Source: Nocardioides zeae
GTDB lineage: Bacteria; Actinomycetota; Actinomycetes; Propionibacteriales; Nocardioidaceae
NCBI RefSeq assembly: GCF_030818655.1
Contig: NZ_JAUTAN010000001.1
Span: 3,844,001 to 3,908,000, forward strand
Length of the DNA: 64,000 nt
Direction of reading: 5' to 3'
Shown: piece after piece, positions 32,311 to 41,739 of the stretch
Position numbering within the stretch: the stretch's first letter is position 1
Layout of the letters: each line of letters begins with the position of its first letter
Notes under the pieces: model-generated
The model's input: only the letters and a program-made list of their open reading frames with translations
The model's database searches: none
What the model was told of the DNA's origin: nothing
Translations under genes and position numbers: made by a program

Positions 32311-34104
32311 GTGCTGAAGAACGCCGTACGCCTCGTCCTGGCCGTGGCCCTTGGACTCGTGGCCGCCGTGCAGGTGACCGCTCCGCCGGCCCAGGCCGCT
32401 CCCGCTGCCGTCTCGCTGCGGCTGACCACCCCGGTGCCGATCGTCGGAGAGACCTCTCACCTGGCGGGGGGCATCGGGGTCAAGGCTGCTACCAAGGTCT
32501 ACCCGCAGCGGTGGAACGGGCGAGCCTGGGTGACGCTGTTCCTCGCGAGGTCGCTGAACGACGGGCGGTACACGTTCTCCTTCAAGGCGGCCGCACCGAC
32601 ACGGCTCCGCGTGTTCGTTCCCGCCCACAAGGTCGGTCGCACGACGTACCCGGCCCGCTACTCGCCCGTCGTGACGGTCACCCCAGTACTTCAGACGTTG
32701 ACGCTGAGCTCGACGACGGCGCCTGTCGTGGCCGGCCAGTCCGTGACGACGAGGGTGCAGGTGACGCCGACGCGGGCGGGACGCTTCGTCGACCTCGAGC
32801 GTCTCGACGCGGGTCGGTGGACGCGCGTCGCGTCCCTCCCCCAGTCGACCGCAGGTCGGGCGTTCCCGGCGGTCGTGGTGCCGGAGGGCACCGGTCCCGT
32901 GGTCCTGCGCGCGGTCTCGCGGCCCCAGGGCGGCGCGGGGACTGCCGTGTCAGCCACCATCAACCTGACGCGGTACGTCCCGCCAGCGGAGGACGACTCC
33001 TTCCTGTCCGTTGTCGAACAGGTGTCGTCCTACGCGACGAGCGGTGACGGCTCCGTCGTGGTCTTCTCAGGTCAGCCCACCCGTCCGGACGGCTCGCGGG
33101 CTCCTGGGCAGGTCTACGTCCACCTCCGGGCGACGGGAGAGACTCGCCTGCTGTCCGGCGATGGGGACGGAGCCCCGAGCGGCTGGTCGATGACACCCAC
33201 CGTCAGCGCGGACGGCTCGACGGTCGCCTTCGTGACGGAGTCGCCCACCGTCGCGCAGCAGCAGCCCGTCGGCCACGAATCCACCCAGGCTCTCGTCGTT
33301 CACGACATCGGCAGTGGGGTCTCGCGCACGATCACCAGGCGCGGGGACGTCGCGTGGCCAGAGCGCGCCGAGCGTCCCTCATTGAGCGCGGACGGCACGC
33401 GGGTGGCCTTCCGCGGGTGGTTCTTCAACGAGGAGCGGACGACCTGGTCGCCGTACCTGTCCGTGGTCGACCTCCCCACCGGCGAGCTGACGGTCGCTCG
33501 CCGTGCTGCGTGGAACTCTGCGATCTCCGGTAATGGCCGGTTCGTCGCCTACGACGCCGAGGTCCCGATCCCGTGGGGACAGACCTCGACCCGGTGGGTC
33601 TACCAGGTGTTCCGATTCGACGTCGAGACCGGAGCTGAGGTGCTCGTCTCGCAGACCCCGTCGGGGGACCCGGGGCACTTCCCCTCGACCGACCCGTCCA
33701 TCGACGCCACCGGTGATCGAATTGCCTTCCTCACCGAGGGCAACGAGGTCCAGGGCGCCCCGTCCGGGGCGCTCGACGTCAACGTGGTAGTGGCGGACAT
33801 CTCCACCAGCACCTACCGCTGGCTGGGGGGCGACATCGTCCGGGCCCGCTCCTTCACCATCGGTCCCCTGCTGTCGTCCGACGGCAGGACGCTGGCATAT
33901 GTCGCCCACCCCGGCATCGACAAGAAGCCTCGTCTCGTCACCGTCCGTGTCGCGGACGGCGCCCGCGTCGAGCAGCCAGCCCACCCGACTGCCGAGGATC
34001 GACGCTACCTCGAACCGGTGGCGCTGTTCTCGCGCCCGGACGGCATCGAGGTGCTCACTCTCGCCCAGGGTCGGCTCGAGCGCGTGCTCGTGCCGCTGCG
34101 CTGA
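32311..34104 (+). CDS. Secreted WD40/TolB-like beta-propeller protein
   Basis: 597 residues. A Sec signal peptide (VRLVLAVALGLVAAVQV, cleavage after PAQAA near residue 30) precedes two Ig-like beta domains (about 35-225) and a propeller built of repeats such as PTVSADGSTVAFVTES, PSLSADGTRVAF, AISGNGRFVAYDAE, PSIDATGDRIAFLTEG and PLLSSDGRTLAYVA, the S-x-D/N-G-x-x-V/I-A-F/Y signature of PD40/TolB blades. Function unknown; such proteins bind surface ligands or sense wall stress. The GTG start lies eight bases after TAGGCT, a -10-like hexamer, so the message may be leaderless. Codon use is somewhat less extreme in GC than its neighbours. Confidence 0.8.
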   Translation: MLKNAVRLVLAVALGLVAAVQVTAPPAQAAPAAVSLRLTTPVPIVGETSHLAGGIGVKAATKVYPQRWNGRAWVTLFLARSLNDGRYTFSFKAAAPTRLRVFVPAHKVGRTTYPARYSPVVTVTPVLQTLTLSSTTAPVVAGQSVTTRVQVTPTRAGRFVDLERLDAGRWTRVASLPQSTAGRAFPAVVVPEGTGPVVLRAVSRPQGGAGTAVSATINLTRYVPPAEDDSFLSVVEQVSSYATSGDGSVVVFSGQPTRPDGSRAPGQVYVHLRATGETRLLSGDGDGAPSGWSMTPTVSADGSTVAFVTESPTVAQQQPVGHESTQALVVHDIGSGVSRTITRRGDVAWPERAERPSLSADGTRVAFRGWFFNEERTTWSPYLSVVDLPTGELTVARRAAWNSAISGNGRFVAYDAEVPIPWGQTSTRWVYQVFRFDVETGAEVLVSQTPSGDPGHFPSTDPSIDATGDRIAFLTEGNEVQGAPSGALDVNVVVADISTSTYRWLGGDIVRARSFTIGPLLSSDGRTLAYVAHPGIDKKPRLVTVRVADGARVEQPAHPTAEDRRYLEPVALFSRPDGIEVLTLAQGRLERVLVPLR

Positions 34105-34115
34105 ACCGGCCCCCC

Positions 34116-34162
34116 GGTCGTGGTGCCAGACCCCCGAAAACCGACGGCCTCGCACCACGACC
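34116..34162. terminator. Terminator-like hairpin between convergent genes
   Basis: GGTCGTGGTGC (34116-34126) pairs with GCACCACGACC (34152-34162). The same stem sequence occurs after menB at 32184, so this is a dispersed palindromic element used as a bidirectional terminator between the beta-propeller and enoyl-CoA hydratase genes. Confidence 0.65.
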
Positions 34163-34176
34163 CGGAGAAGAAGGGC

Positions 34177-34890
34177 TCAGACCCCCCGGAACACCGGCGC
34201 GCGCTTCTCGGTCCGCGCGACGGCGGCCTCGCGCACGTCCTCGCTCGCCCAGCACGCGGCGAAGGTGCGGTCGACGTCCGCGTCGCTGCCGCCGTTGAGC
34301 ACCAGCTTGTTGTGGGCCAGGGTCAGCGGGGCCAGGGTCGCGATCTCGGCGGCCCAGGCCAGGGCGTCGTCGAGGGTCCCGGCACGGTCGGCGAGCCCGC
34401 AGTGCAGCGCCTCGTCGCGGTCGACCGTCTCGGCGGCGAGCATCAGCCGTCGGGCCACCCCGCCGCCGGCGACCGTCTGCAGGGTGCGCATCGTCCACGC
34501 GTCGACGGCCATGCCGTTGCGCGCCGTCGGCACGCCGAACCGCGCCGAGACGTCCGCGACCCGCAGGTCGGAGGCCAGCGCGAGCTGCGTCCCCGCGCCG
34601 ATGGCGGGTCCGTTGACCGCCGCCACGACCGGCACGGGGAGGCGCGTGAGCCCGTGGAGCATGCCGTAGAGCGCGTCGAGGAACTCCGCGCCGTACACGC
34701 CCCCGAGGTCGGCGCCCGAGCAGAACGACGTGCCCTCGCCGGTCAGCACGAGCACCCGTGCGCCGGCCTCCACCTCGGCGCGGGCCGCCGCGTCGATGGC
34801 GCGGCAGAGGTCGAGGTTCAGCGCGTTCCGGCGCTCGGGGCGCTGGAGGGTGAGCAGCGAGACGGCACCGTCGCGGGTCGTGGCGAGCAT
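34177..34890 (-). CDS. Enoyl-CoA hydratase/isomerase family protein
   Basis: 237 residues of the crotonase family. Visible: TLQRPERRNALNLDLCRAID, ARVLVLTGEGTSFCSGADLGG (oxyanion-hole loop) and VVAAVNGPAIGAGTQLALASD. At the positions of the two catalytic glutamates of true hydratases the protein shows no convincing Glu pair (PTARNGMAVDAW in the region), so it may be an isomerase, hydrolase or dehalogenase-type member. ATG at 34890. It stands alone next to ppc, 38 bases from that gene's stop, and may share its transcript. It could also serve the acyl-CoA operons at 55-61 kb, which lack a hydratase. Confidence 0.8.
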   Translation of the reverse strand: MLATTRDGAVSLLTLQRPERRNALNLDLCRAIDAAARAEVEAGARVLVLTGEGTSFCSGADLGGVYGAEFLDALYGMLHGLTRLPVPVVAAVNGPAIGAGTQLALASDLRVADVSARFGVPTARNGMAVDAWTMRTLQTVAGGGVARRLMLAAETVDRDEALHCGLADRAGTLDDALAWAAEIATLAPLTLAHNKLVLNGGSDADVDRTFAACWASEDVREAAVARTEKRAPVFRGV

Positions 34891-34928
34891 GGCCGCACCC
34901 TAGGACCCACGCCGCGGGCCGGGAGCGG

Positions 34929-37769
34929 TCACCCCGTGTTCCGCAGTCCCGCCGCGATGCCGTTGATGGTGAGCAGCAGCGCCCGCTGCACCTGCGGGTC
35001 GGGCTCGGCGCCCTCCGGCGTCTCCCGGACGCGCCGGAGCAACGCGACCTGCAGCGCGTGCAGCGGGGTCAGGTAGGAGTCGCGGAGCGCCAGCGTCCGC
35101 CGCAGCACGGGGGCGTGCTCCAGCAGCGACGTCTGGCCGGTCACCTCGAGCACGTTCGCGATCGTGCGCGCGTGCTCCTCCCGCACGAGCTCGAACAGCC
35201 CGTGGTGCTCGGCGGGCACGAGCGCCGCGACGTACTCCGCCGCGATGTCGAGGTCCGTCTTCGCCAGGGTCATCTGCACGTTCGAGAGGAAGGTGCGGAA
35301 GAAGGCCCAGGAGCCGTACATCTCCCGCAGCGTGCCCGCCCGCCCGGCGTCGAGCGCCGCCTGCAGGCCCGAGCCGACCCCGAACCAGCCCGGCAGGATC
35401 ATCCGCGTCTGGGTCCAGCCGAACACCCACGGGATCGCGCGGAGGTCGTCGAGACCGCCCGCGCCGCCGGGGCGCTTCGCGGGGCGGGAGCCGATGTTCA
35501 TGCGGCCCAGCTCGTCGACCGGCGTCGCGGCGACGAAGAACGGCACGAGACCAGGGTCGCGCACGAGGCCGCGGTAGGTCGTCTGGCCGGCCGAGGCGAC
35601 GACGTCCATCGTGTCGTTCCAGGTCTCCAGGAGGTCCGCCGGGAGCTGCGAGCGGCGGTGCAGCAGGGTGGCCTCGACGACGGCGGCGAGCGCCCCCTCG
35701 AGGTTGCGGCGGCCGAGGCCCGGCAGCGCGTACTTGTCCGAGATGACCTCGCCCTGCTCCGTCACCTTGATCGCGCCGGTCAGCGACCCGTAGGGCTGGC
35801 TCATGATCGCCTCGGCCGTGGGCCCGCCGCCGCGGCCCACCGAGCCGCCGCGCCCGTGGAACAACCGCAGGGTCACCCCGTGCCGCGCCGCCACGTCGCG
35901 CAGCGCCCGCTGCGCCCGGTGGATCTGCCACTGCGACGCCGCGATGCCCGCGTCCTTCGACGAGTCGGAGTAGCCGAGCATGATCTCCTGGACGTCGCCG
36001 CGGGCGGCCACGAGGCGCCGGTACGACGGCTCCTCCAGCAGCGCCTCCAGCAGCGGTCCCGCGTTCTCGAGCTCGGCGACCGTCTCGAAGAGGGGCGCGA
36101 AGCCGATCCGGGCCCGCGCGGGACGGTCGGCGGAGCCCAGGTCGACGAGCCCGACCTCGCGGGCCAGCACGACCACGGCCCACAGGTCGTCCACGTCGTG
36201 GGTCATCGACACGATGTAGGTCTCGACGACCCCGTCGCCGTAGGTGTCGAGCGCCGTGCGGATGGTGCGCACGAGGTCGAGGGAGGCCGTCGCCGCCTCA
36301 CCGAGGTCGCTCGCCCCGGCGCCCGTGAGGGGTCGGGACGACGCGAGCTCGCGCGCCAGCAGGGCGATGCGCTCGGGGCGCTCCAGCTCGTCGTACGGCG
36401 TCGGGAGCTCGCCCGTGCGCCCGTAGAGCTCCGCCAGGGCGGCGTGCGCCTTGCCCGAGTGCTCCCGCACGTCCATCGTCGCCAGCCCGGCGCCGAAGGT
36501 GACCGCGGTGCGGATCAGCCGCAGGATCGCGCCGTCCCCGGTGAGGGTGTCGCCGGAGGCGAGCATCGAGTCGCGCACGAGGCACAGGTCGGCGACGAGC
36601 TCGTCCACCGACAGGTAGTCACGGTCGGGCTCGTGGGGCGTGCCCGCGCGCAGCCGGTCGCGGGTGCGCTGCAGGCGCACCTTCACGAACGTCAGCTTCA
36701 CGCGGTAGGGCTCCTCCGCGTTGAGCCGCCGCACCGTGCTCCACGTGACGGGGAGGGCGGCCGCGTCGCGCTCCAGGCTCTCCGCGAGCGCCGCGGAGGG
36801 GGTCACCACCCGGGTGGAGGCGGTCATCTCGGTCAGCACCTCGTCGACGGCCTCGACGAGCTCGGCGAGCCCCGCCGCGTGCTGGAGGGCGAGGATCTCC
36901 AGCGTCACCGCGGGCGTCACGTTGGGGTTGCCGTCGCGGTCGCCGCCCGCCCACGTGCCGAACCGCAGCGGGCGCGCCGTCGCCGGGAGCTCGACGTCGA
37001 GCGTCGCCAGCGCCCGGTCGAGCTCGCCCAGCAGCTCGGGCACCACCTCCGCGGCGATCGACCGCAGGTAGTAGACGGCCGTGCGCGCCTCGTCGCCCGG
37101 CTCGGGGCGCACGACGCGCAGCTCGTCGGTCTGCCACAGCAGGTCCACCAGCTCGGCGAGCCGTCGCTCGTCGGCGGCGCGGTGGGTGGCGGGACGGCCG
37201 GGCTGCTCGGCCGTCGTCACGACCTCCGCGACCTTGCGGAGCAGGCGCAGGACGGTGCGGCGCGAGGCCTCCGTCGGGTGCGCCGTGAACACGGGGCGGT
37301 ACTCCACCCGGCCCAGTAGGTCGACGAGCTCGTCCCGCGTGAGGGTGCCGTCCGCGAGCGCCTCGCCCACCCGGCCGAGCGTCGCCGCGAACGGCCCCTC
37401 CTCGCCCGCGTCGAGCTCCCGCAGGCGGTGCAGCTGCTCGGTGGTGTTGACCAGCTGGAAGTACGCCGCGAACGCCCGCGCCAGCACGACCGCCGTCGCG
37501 GGATCCACGTCGGCGAGCAGCGCGTGGAGCTCGGCGTCCGAGGGTTGCCGGGCCAGGCGCCGTACCTTCTCGACGAGCGCCAGCAGGTCGGGACCCTCGT
37601 GGCGCGTCAGCGACTCGCCCAGCAACGTCGTCAGCTGGCGCACCGAGGCGCGCAGGGCCGCGTGCTGCGGCTCGGACCCCACGCCACCGGCGAAGAGGGC
37701 GGCGTCGGGCTCGCGGCGGTCGGCCTCGAGGAGGTCGTCCACGGAGGCCAGCGTCTTCTCGCTCGTCAT
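34929..37769 (-). CDS. ppc: Phosphoenolpyruvate carboxylase
   Basis: 946 residues, normal length. Fixes bicarbonate onto PEP to make oxaloacetate. Catalytic His164 in VFTAHPTEASRRTVLR; LRFGTWAGGDRDGNPNVT; the GYSDSSKDAGIAASQW substrate loop; FHGRGGSVGRGGGPT; and the C-terminal IAAGLRNTG, whose terminal NTG is conserved in the family and part of the allosteric aspartate site. Start ATG at 37769. The gene is on the minus strand, apparently with its own promoter in the 160-base gap to the TadG-like gene. Together with pckG and mqo nearby it controls the PEP-oxaloacetate node. Confidence 0.97.
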   Translation of the reverse strand: MTSEKTLASVDDLLEADRREPDAALFAGGVGSEPQHAALRASVRQLTTLLGESLTRHEGPDLLALVEKVRRLARQPSDAELHALLADVDPATAVVLARAFAAYFQLVNTTEQLHRLRELDAGEEGPFAATLGRVGEALADGTLTRDELVDLLGRVEYRPVFTAHPTEASRRTVLRLLRKVAEVVTTAEQPGRPATHRAADERRLAELVDLLWQTDELRVVRPEPGDEARTAVYYLRSIAAEVVPELLGELDRALATLDVELPATARPLRFGTWAGGDRDGNPNVTPAVTLEILALQHAAGLAELVEAVDEVLTEMTASTRVVTPSAALAESLERDAAALPVTWSTVRRLNAEEPYRVKLTFVKVRLQRTRDRLRAGTPHEPDRDYLSVDELVADLCLVRDSMLASGDTLTGDGAILRLIRTAVTFGAGLATMDVREHSGKAHAALAELYGRTGELPTPYDELERPERIALLARELASSRPLTGAGASDLGEAATASLDLVRTIRTALDTYGDGVVETYIVSMTHDVDDLWAVVVLAREVGLVDLGSADRPARARIGFAPLFETVAELENAGPLLEALLEEPSYRRLVAARGDVQEIMLGYSDSSKDAGIAASQWQIHRAQRALRDVAARHGVTLRLFHGRGGSVGRGGGPTAEAIMSQPYGSLTGAIKVTEQGEVISDKYALPGLGRRNLEGALAAVVEATLLHRRSQLPADLLETWNDTMDVVASAGQTTYRGLVRDPGLVPFFVAATPVDELGRMNIGSRPAKRPGGAGGLDDLRAIPWVFGWTQTRMILPGWFGVGSGLQAALDAGRAGTLREMYGSWAFFRTFLSNVQMTLAKTDLDIAAEYVAALVPAEHHGLFELVREEHARTIANVLEVTGQTSLLEHAPVLRRTLALRDSYLTPLHALQVALLRRVRETPEGAEPDPQVQRALLLTINGIAAGLRNTG

Positions 37770-37931
37770 GCGCTCAGTCTGTCGGGTGATTGTTACGACC
37801 CCGAACGGTGGCTCACGGACCGAGCGCGGGGATTCTGCTCAACCGCGGTCCCCCCGCGCCGATGGGTCCTCGTCGCGACCCGGCCCGGCGGTTCCCCCGT
37901 CGCCGACCCCGGGCCGCGGGAGGGATCTCGG

Positions 37932-39689
37932 ATGCGCCACCACCAGCACCGCCACCACCAGCACCGCCGTGACGAGCGCGGCAGCGTCGCGGTCTTCGTC
38001 GCCGTCATGATCGCGGTCGTCGTCGCCGCCGCGGCCTTCGTCACCGACCTCGGGCTGCAGCGTGTCCTGCGCTCCGACCTGCAGGCCGTCGCCGACGTGG
38101 TCGCGCTCGACCTCGCCCGCAACCTCGACGGCCGGACGGCCGCGCAGCTCGGGGCCGTCATGGACGCCGCGCGGGACCAGTCGGTGGCCCGCAACGACGA
38201 CGCCGTCGGCGACGGGACGCGGGTGACGTGGGAGGTCGGCGAGGTCACGCTCCAGGGGCAGTTCCGGGCGTTCACCGCCGCCGACGCCGCGACGTCCCCG
38301 ACGGCGGTGCGGGTGACCGCCCGCTCGCAGGTGCGCTACCCCATCACGGGCGGCGACGGGCCCGCGACCCGCGCGGCGGTCGCCGGCGCGACCTCGTCGG
38401 CCTGCTACCGGCTGGGCTCCTACGCGGCGATGGTGCGGTCGGGGAACTCCCTGCTCCTCAACCCGGTGCTCCGCCGGATCGGCCAGAGCAACGCCACGCT
38501 GTCGGCGGCCGACTACACGGGGCTCGCGGGCGTCGCCGTCTCGCTCGACAAGCTCGCCGCCAACCTGGGCCTCGGGTCGGTCAACGAGCTCGCGACGGCG
38601 ACGGTGAAGGCCCGCGACTACTACCTGGCGCTGGTCAACGCGCTGCCGGCGGGCACGAGCGGCACCCAGGTCACGATCCTCAACCAGCTCCGCTCGTGGA
38701 CGCTCACCCAGAGCATCGACCTGCAGGTGGGCCGGATCATCGGGGTCTCGTCCGGCTCCGGTTCGGTGGTGGGCGCGACCTACGACCTGCTCGACCTGGT
38801 GGCGGGCTCCATGTACCTCGTCAACGGCGAGAACCTCATGAACGTCTACATCGGGAGCCTCGCCCCCGGCGTCACCAACACCGGCCTGGCGATCCGGCTG
38901 ATCCAGGGGGCACGGCAGTACTGCGGGCGACCGGGAGAGGCCCACACCACGGCCCGCGCGACCGACACCCAGCAGCTCGGGGTGCACGTCGACACCTCGC
39001 TCAACCCGGTGGTCACGTCGATCGTCGTGCCGGGCATCCCCGGGATCCTGGCCGCGCCGGCGTCGTTGACGGTCAACCAGCCGAACTACGTGAGCCTCGA
39101 CGTGGGGGTCGCACCGACGGTCTCGACCCTGACGGAGCTGCGCTGCGGCAGCCCGCAGAAGGCGACCTTCACGGTGGAGAACGGGCTCGTCAAGGTCACG
39201 CTGCGCACCAACGTCCGCACCGTCCTGCAGACCCAGCTGAAGCTGCTGGCCCTGCCGTCGCTCAGCGAGACGCGGGTCGAGGTGAACGCGACGATCGACA
39301 TCACGGCGACCATCGGCTCCTCGCGCCGCAGCTCCTTCACGGTCGAGGTGCCGCCGCAGAGCTTCGACACGCCGTACACGACGAGCACCGGCGGCGTCAC
39401 CATCGACTCCGCGACCGTCGTCGGCACCGCGTCGGTCACGGCGCACAAGTACGTCGCGGGCCTCAACGTCGGCGGCGTCGCGCTGACGACCAGCGAGAAG
39501 AACGCCCTCGCCCAGTCGGCCGTCGACGGGTCGGCCCGGGCCTACTTCGACGCGTCCCGGCCCACCAGCATCCTCAGCGGCATCGTCACGCCGATCCTCG
39601 GCCTCGCGGGGGCCGAGATCGCGGGGTCGCGCCTGTCGCTCAACAGCGCCCCCGCCCTGCAGTGCGGTACGCCGCGACTGCAGGGCTGA
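37932..39689 (+). CDS. TadE/TadG-like pilus-assembly or surface protein
   Basis: 585 residues. A His-rich start (MRHHQHRHHQHRR) precedes DERGSVAVFVAVMIAVVVAA, the G-S/x-A-x-F membrane signature of TadG-like proteins that anchor in the membrane and project outward. The rest is a large Thr/Ser/Val-rich beta region with scattered Cys, e.g. SSACYRLGSY, QYCGRPG, ELRCGSP and LQCGTP, perhaps disulfide-linked. No other flp/tad gene is visible in the window, so it stands as an isolated surface protein. ATG 37932 has GGGAGG upstream. Function otherwise unknown. Confidence 0.7.
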   Translation: MRHHQHRHHQHRRDERGSVAVFVAVMIAVVVAAAAFVTDLGLQRVLRSDLQAVADVVALDLARNLDGRTAAQLGAVMDAARDQSVARNDDAVGDGTRVTWEVGEVTLQGQFRAFTAADAATSPTAVRVTARSQVRYPITGGDGPATRAAVAGATSSACYRLGSYAAMVRSGNSLLLNPVLRRIGQSNATLSAADYTGLAGVAVSLDKLAANLGLGSVNELATATVKARDYYLALVNALPAGTSGTQVTILNQLRSWTLTQSIDLQVGRIIGVSSGSGSVVGATYDLLDLVAGSMYLVNGENLMNVYIGSLAPGVTNTGLAIRLIQGARQYCGRPGEAHTTARATDTQQLGVHVDTSLNPVVTSIVVPGIPGILAAPASLTVNQPNYVSLDVGVAPTVSTLTELRCGSPQKATFTVENGLVKVTLRTNVRTVLQTQLKLLALPSLSETRVEVNATIDITATIGSSRRSSFTVEVPPQSFDTPYTTSTGGVTIDSATVVGTASVTAHKYVAGLNVGGVALTTSEKNALAQSAVDGSARAYFDASRPTSILSGIVTPILGLAGAEIAGSRLSLNSAPALQCGTPRLQG

Positions 39690-39734
39690 GGGCGCTGCCG
39701 GGTGCTGCTCGGGCGGGACGCCCGGGGTGGTGCC

Positions 39735-41570
39735 TCAGGCCTCGTCGAGGGCGGCGGCCACCCGACGGTGGGCCACCCAGATCTCCTCGGGCAGACCCTC
39801 GAAGAGCTCGAGGTGCGTCTGGCGGAAGCCCATCTCCTGGCGCCACCGCTCGACGTCGATGTCGAGGAGCCGCTCGAGGTCGGCCTCGGGGAGGTCGAGC
39901 CCGGTCAGGTCGAGCTCCTCGCGCGTGGGGAGGATGCCGACCGGCGTGGGCCGGCCCTCGACCTCGCCCTTGCGCAGCTGGATCAGCCAGAGGAGCGCCC
40001 GCAGGTTCTCGCGGTAGCCGGGCCACAGGAAGTGGCCGTCCTCGGCGTCGCGCTGGAACCAGTTGACGTGCGCGAAGATGGGCGGCTTCGAGGCGGCCCC
40101 GACGATCTTGAGCCAGTGCGCCGCGTAGTCGGCCTCGGCGTAGGACATGAACGGGCGCATAGACATGGGGTCGTAGCGCAGCTGGCCCTCGACGCCCTCG
40201 GCGGCGAACGTGGCCTCGGCGCCGAGCGTCAGCCCGTCGTACACGCCCTCGGCGACGTCGTGGAACGCCCGCACCAGCGGCTCGCGGTCACGCGTGCGGC
40301 CGCCGAAGATGATCGCGTCGACGGGCACGCCGGCCGGGTCGTCGTAGTCCGGCGCGACGTTCGGCACCTGGCTCAGCGCGGTCGTGAAGCGGCTGTTCGG
40401 GTGGGCCCACGGGGCGTCCTTCTCGGACTCCGACCGGTCGGCGATCTTGTCGCCCTTCCAGTCCTCCCAGCCCGTGACGTCGGCCGGCGGCTGGGGCGTC
40501 TTGCCCTCCCACCAGACCTCCTGCGTGTCCGGGTTGTAGGCGACGTTGGTGAAGATCGCACCCGAGCCCTCGTCGACCGAGTGCAGCGCGGTCGGGTTGG
40601 TCAGCTCGTTGGTGTCCTTCGCGACGCCGAAGACGCCACCCTCGGGGTTGAAGGCGTAGAGGCGGCCGTCCTCACCGGGCCAGATCCAGGCGATGTCGTC
40701 GCCGTAGAACTCGACGTGGTAGCGGTCGCCCAGCGCCTCGGGGGCCAGGGTCATCGCCAGGTTGGTCTTGCCGGACGCGCTCGGGAAGCCACCGACGACG
40801 TGGTGCTTCTCGCCGGTCTGCTTGTCCGTGATGCCCAGCAGCAGGAACTGCTCGGAGAGGAACTCGCCCGAGGCGAAGCCGTCGAAGGCGGCCTGGCGGA
40901 GGCCGTGGGCGATCTTGCCGAGGAGCGCGTTGCCGCCGTAGGACGAGCCGTAGTGCAGGATCGTGCGCTCGTCGGCGATCGTCACGAAGTAGCGCTGGTC
41001 GTCCGCCGTGCCCTGGCCGAGGTTCGGCAGGTCGCCGGCGACGTGCACGGCGCGCACGAAGCTGTCGGGCTCGGCGAGGTCGTTGATGTAGGAGACGCCC
41101 ACGCGGGCCATCCGGATCATGTGGAGCACGACGGTGCGCGTGTCGGTGAGCTCGACGCCCGCGGCGTACTTCTCCAGCGGGGAGCCCTGCGGCGCCATGA
41201 GGTAGGGGACGACGTACATCGTCTTGCCCTCGAGCTGGCCACGCATCTTCGACGTCAGCAGCTCGCGCATCTCGGCGGCGGGGCGCCAGTTGTTGTACTC
41301 GCCCTTGTGGCGCTCGTCGTTGGTCGCGACGATCGTCCGCTCCTCGGAGCGCGCGGTGTCCTTGTGGTAGCTGCGCGAGTAGTACCGACCCTCGCCCGCG
41401 GGCAGCAGCTCGCCGGCCTCGAGGGCCTCCGCGACGAGCCGCGCGTCGTCGGCGGCGTCCACCACCTCGATGCGCGCCGCGCCGGTCACCTCCGCCCAGT
41501 GCGCGACGTACTCCCGCACGTGCGGGTTGAGCAGGCCGGCCTCGTCGAGGGCGGTGTCCACGAATCCCAT
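39735..41570 (-). CDS. pckG: GTP-dependent phosphoenolpyruvate carboxykinase
   Basis: 611 residues, normal length. Interconverts oxaloacetate + GTP and PEP + CO2 + GDP. Seen: HYGSSYGGNALLGKI, kinase-1a loop GGFPSASGKTNLAM, kinase-2 metal site FYGDDIAWIWPGEDG, FGVAKDTN, and the C-terminal guanine region MRPFMSYAEADYAAHWL/FAHVNWFQRD. The P-loop residue that is a reactive Cys in most GTP-type enzymes (ACGKTN) is Ser266 here. ATG at 41570 is used because the family starts near there; a weak GAAGG lies rather far upstream. Convergent with the TadG-like gene. Confidence 0.96.
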   Translation of the reverse strand: MGFVDTALDEAGLLNPHVREYVAHWAEVTGAARIEVVDAADDARLVAEALEAGELLPAGEGRYYSRSYHKDTARSEERTIVATNDERHKGEYNNWRPAAEMRELLTSKMRGQLEGKTMYVVPYLMAPQGSPLEKYAAGVELTDTRTVVLHMIRMARVGVSYINDLAEPDSFVRAVHVAGDLPNLGQGTADDQRYFVTIADERTILHYGSSYGGNALLGKIAHGLRQAAFDGFASGEFLSEQFLLLGITDKQTGEKHHVVGGFPSASGKTNLAMTLAPEALGDRYHVEFYGDDIAWIWPGEDGRLYAFNPEGGVFGVAKDTNELTNPTALHSVDEGSGAIFTNVAYNPDTQEVWWEGKTPQPPADVTGWEDWKGDKIADRSESEKDAPWAHPNSRFTTALSQVPNVAPDYDDPAGVPVDAIIFGGRTRDREPLVRAFHDVAEGVYDGLTLGAEATFAAEGVEGQLRYDPMSMRPFMSYAEADYAAHWLKIVGAASKPPIFAHVNWFQRDAEDGHFLWPGYRENLRALLWLIQLRKGEVEGRPTPVGILPTREELDLTGLDLPEADLERLLDIDVERWRQEMGFRQTHLELFEGLPEEIWVAHRRVAAALDEA

Positions 41571-41739
41571 GTCGTCCGGATCCCTTCGTCGGTGGCACCC
41601 GGGGGTGCGCACGGCGTCAACTGCCGTTGATGCTCGCACACCCGGTACGTCGCGGTACTGCGGCCCCATATTTGGTACCGAGTGCCGCACTGGGTCCCAC
41701 GCGGTCGGGAGTGTCCGCCGGCGTCGTTAGTGTGCGGGC

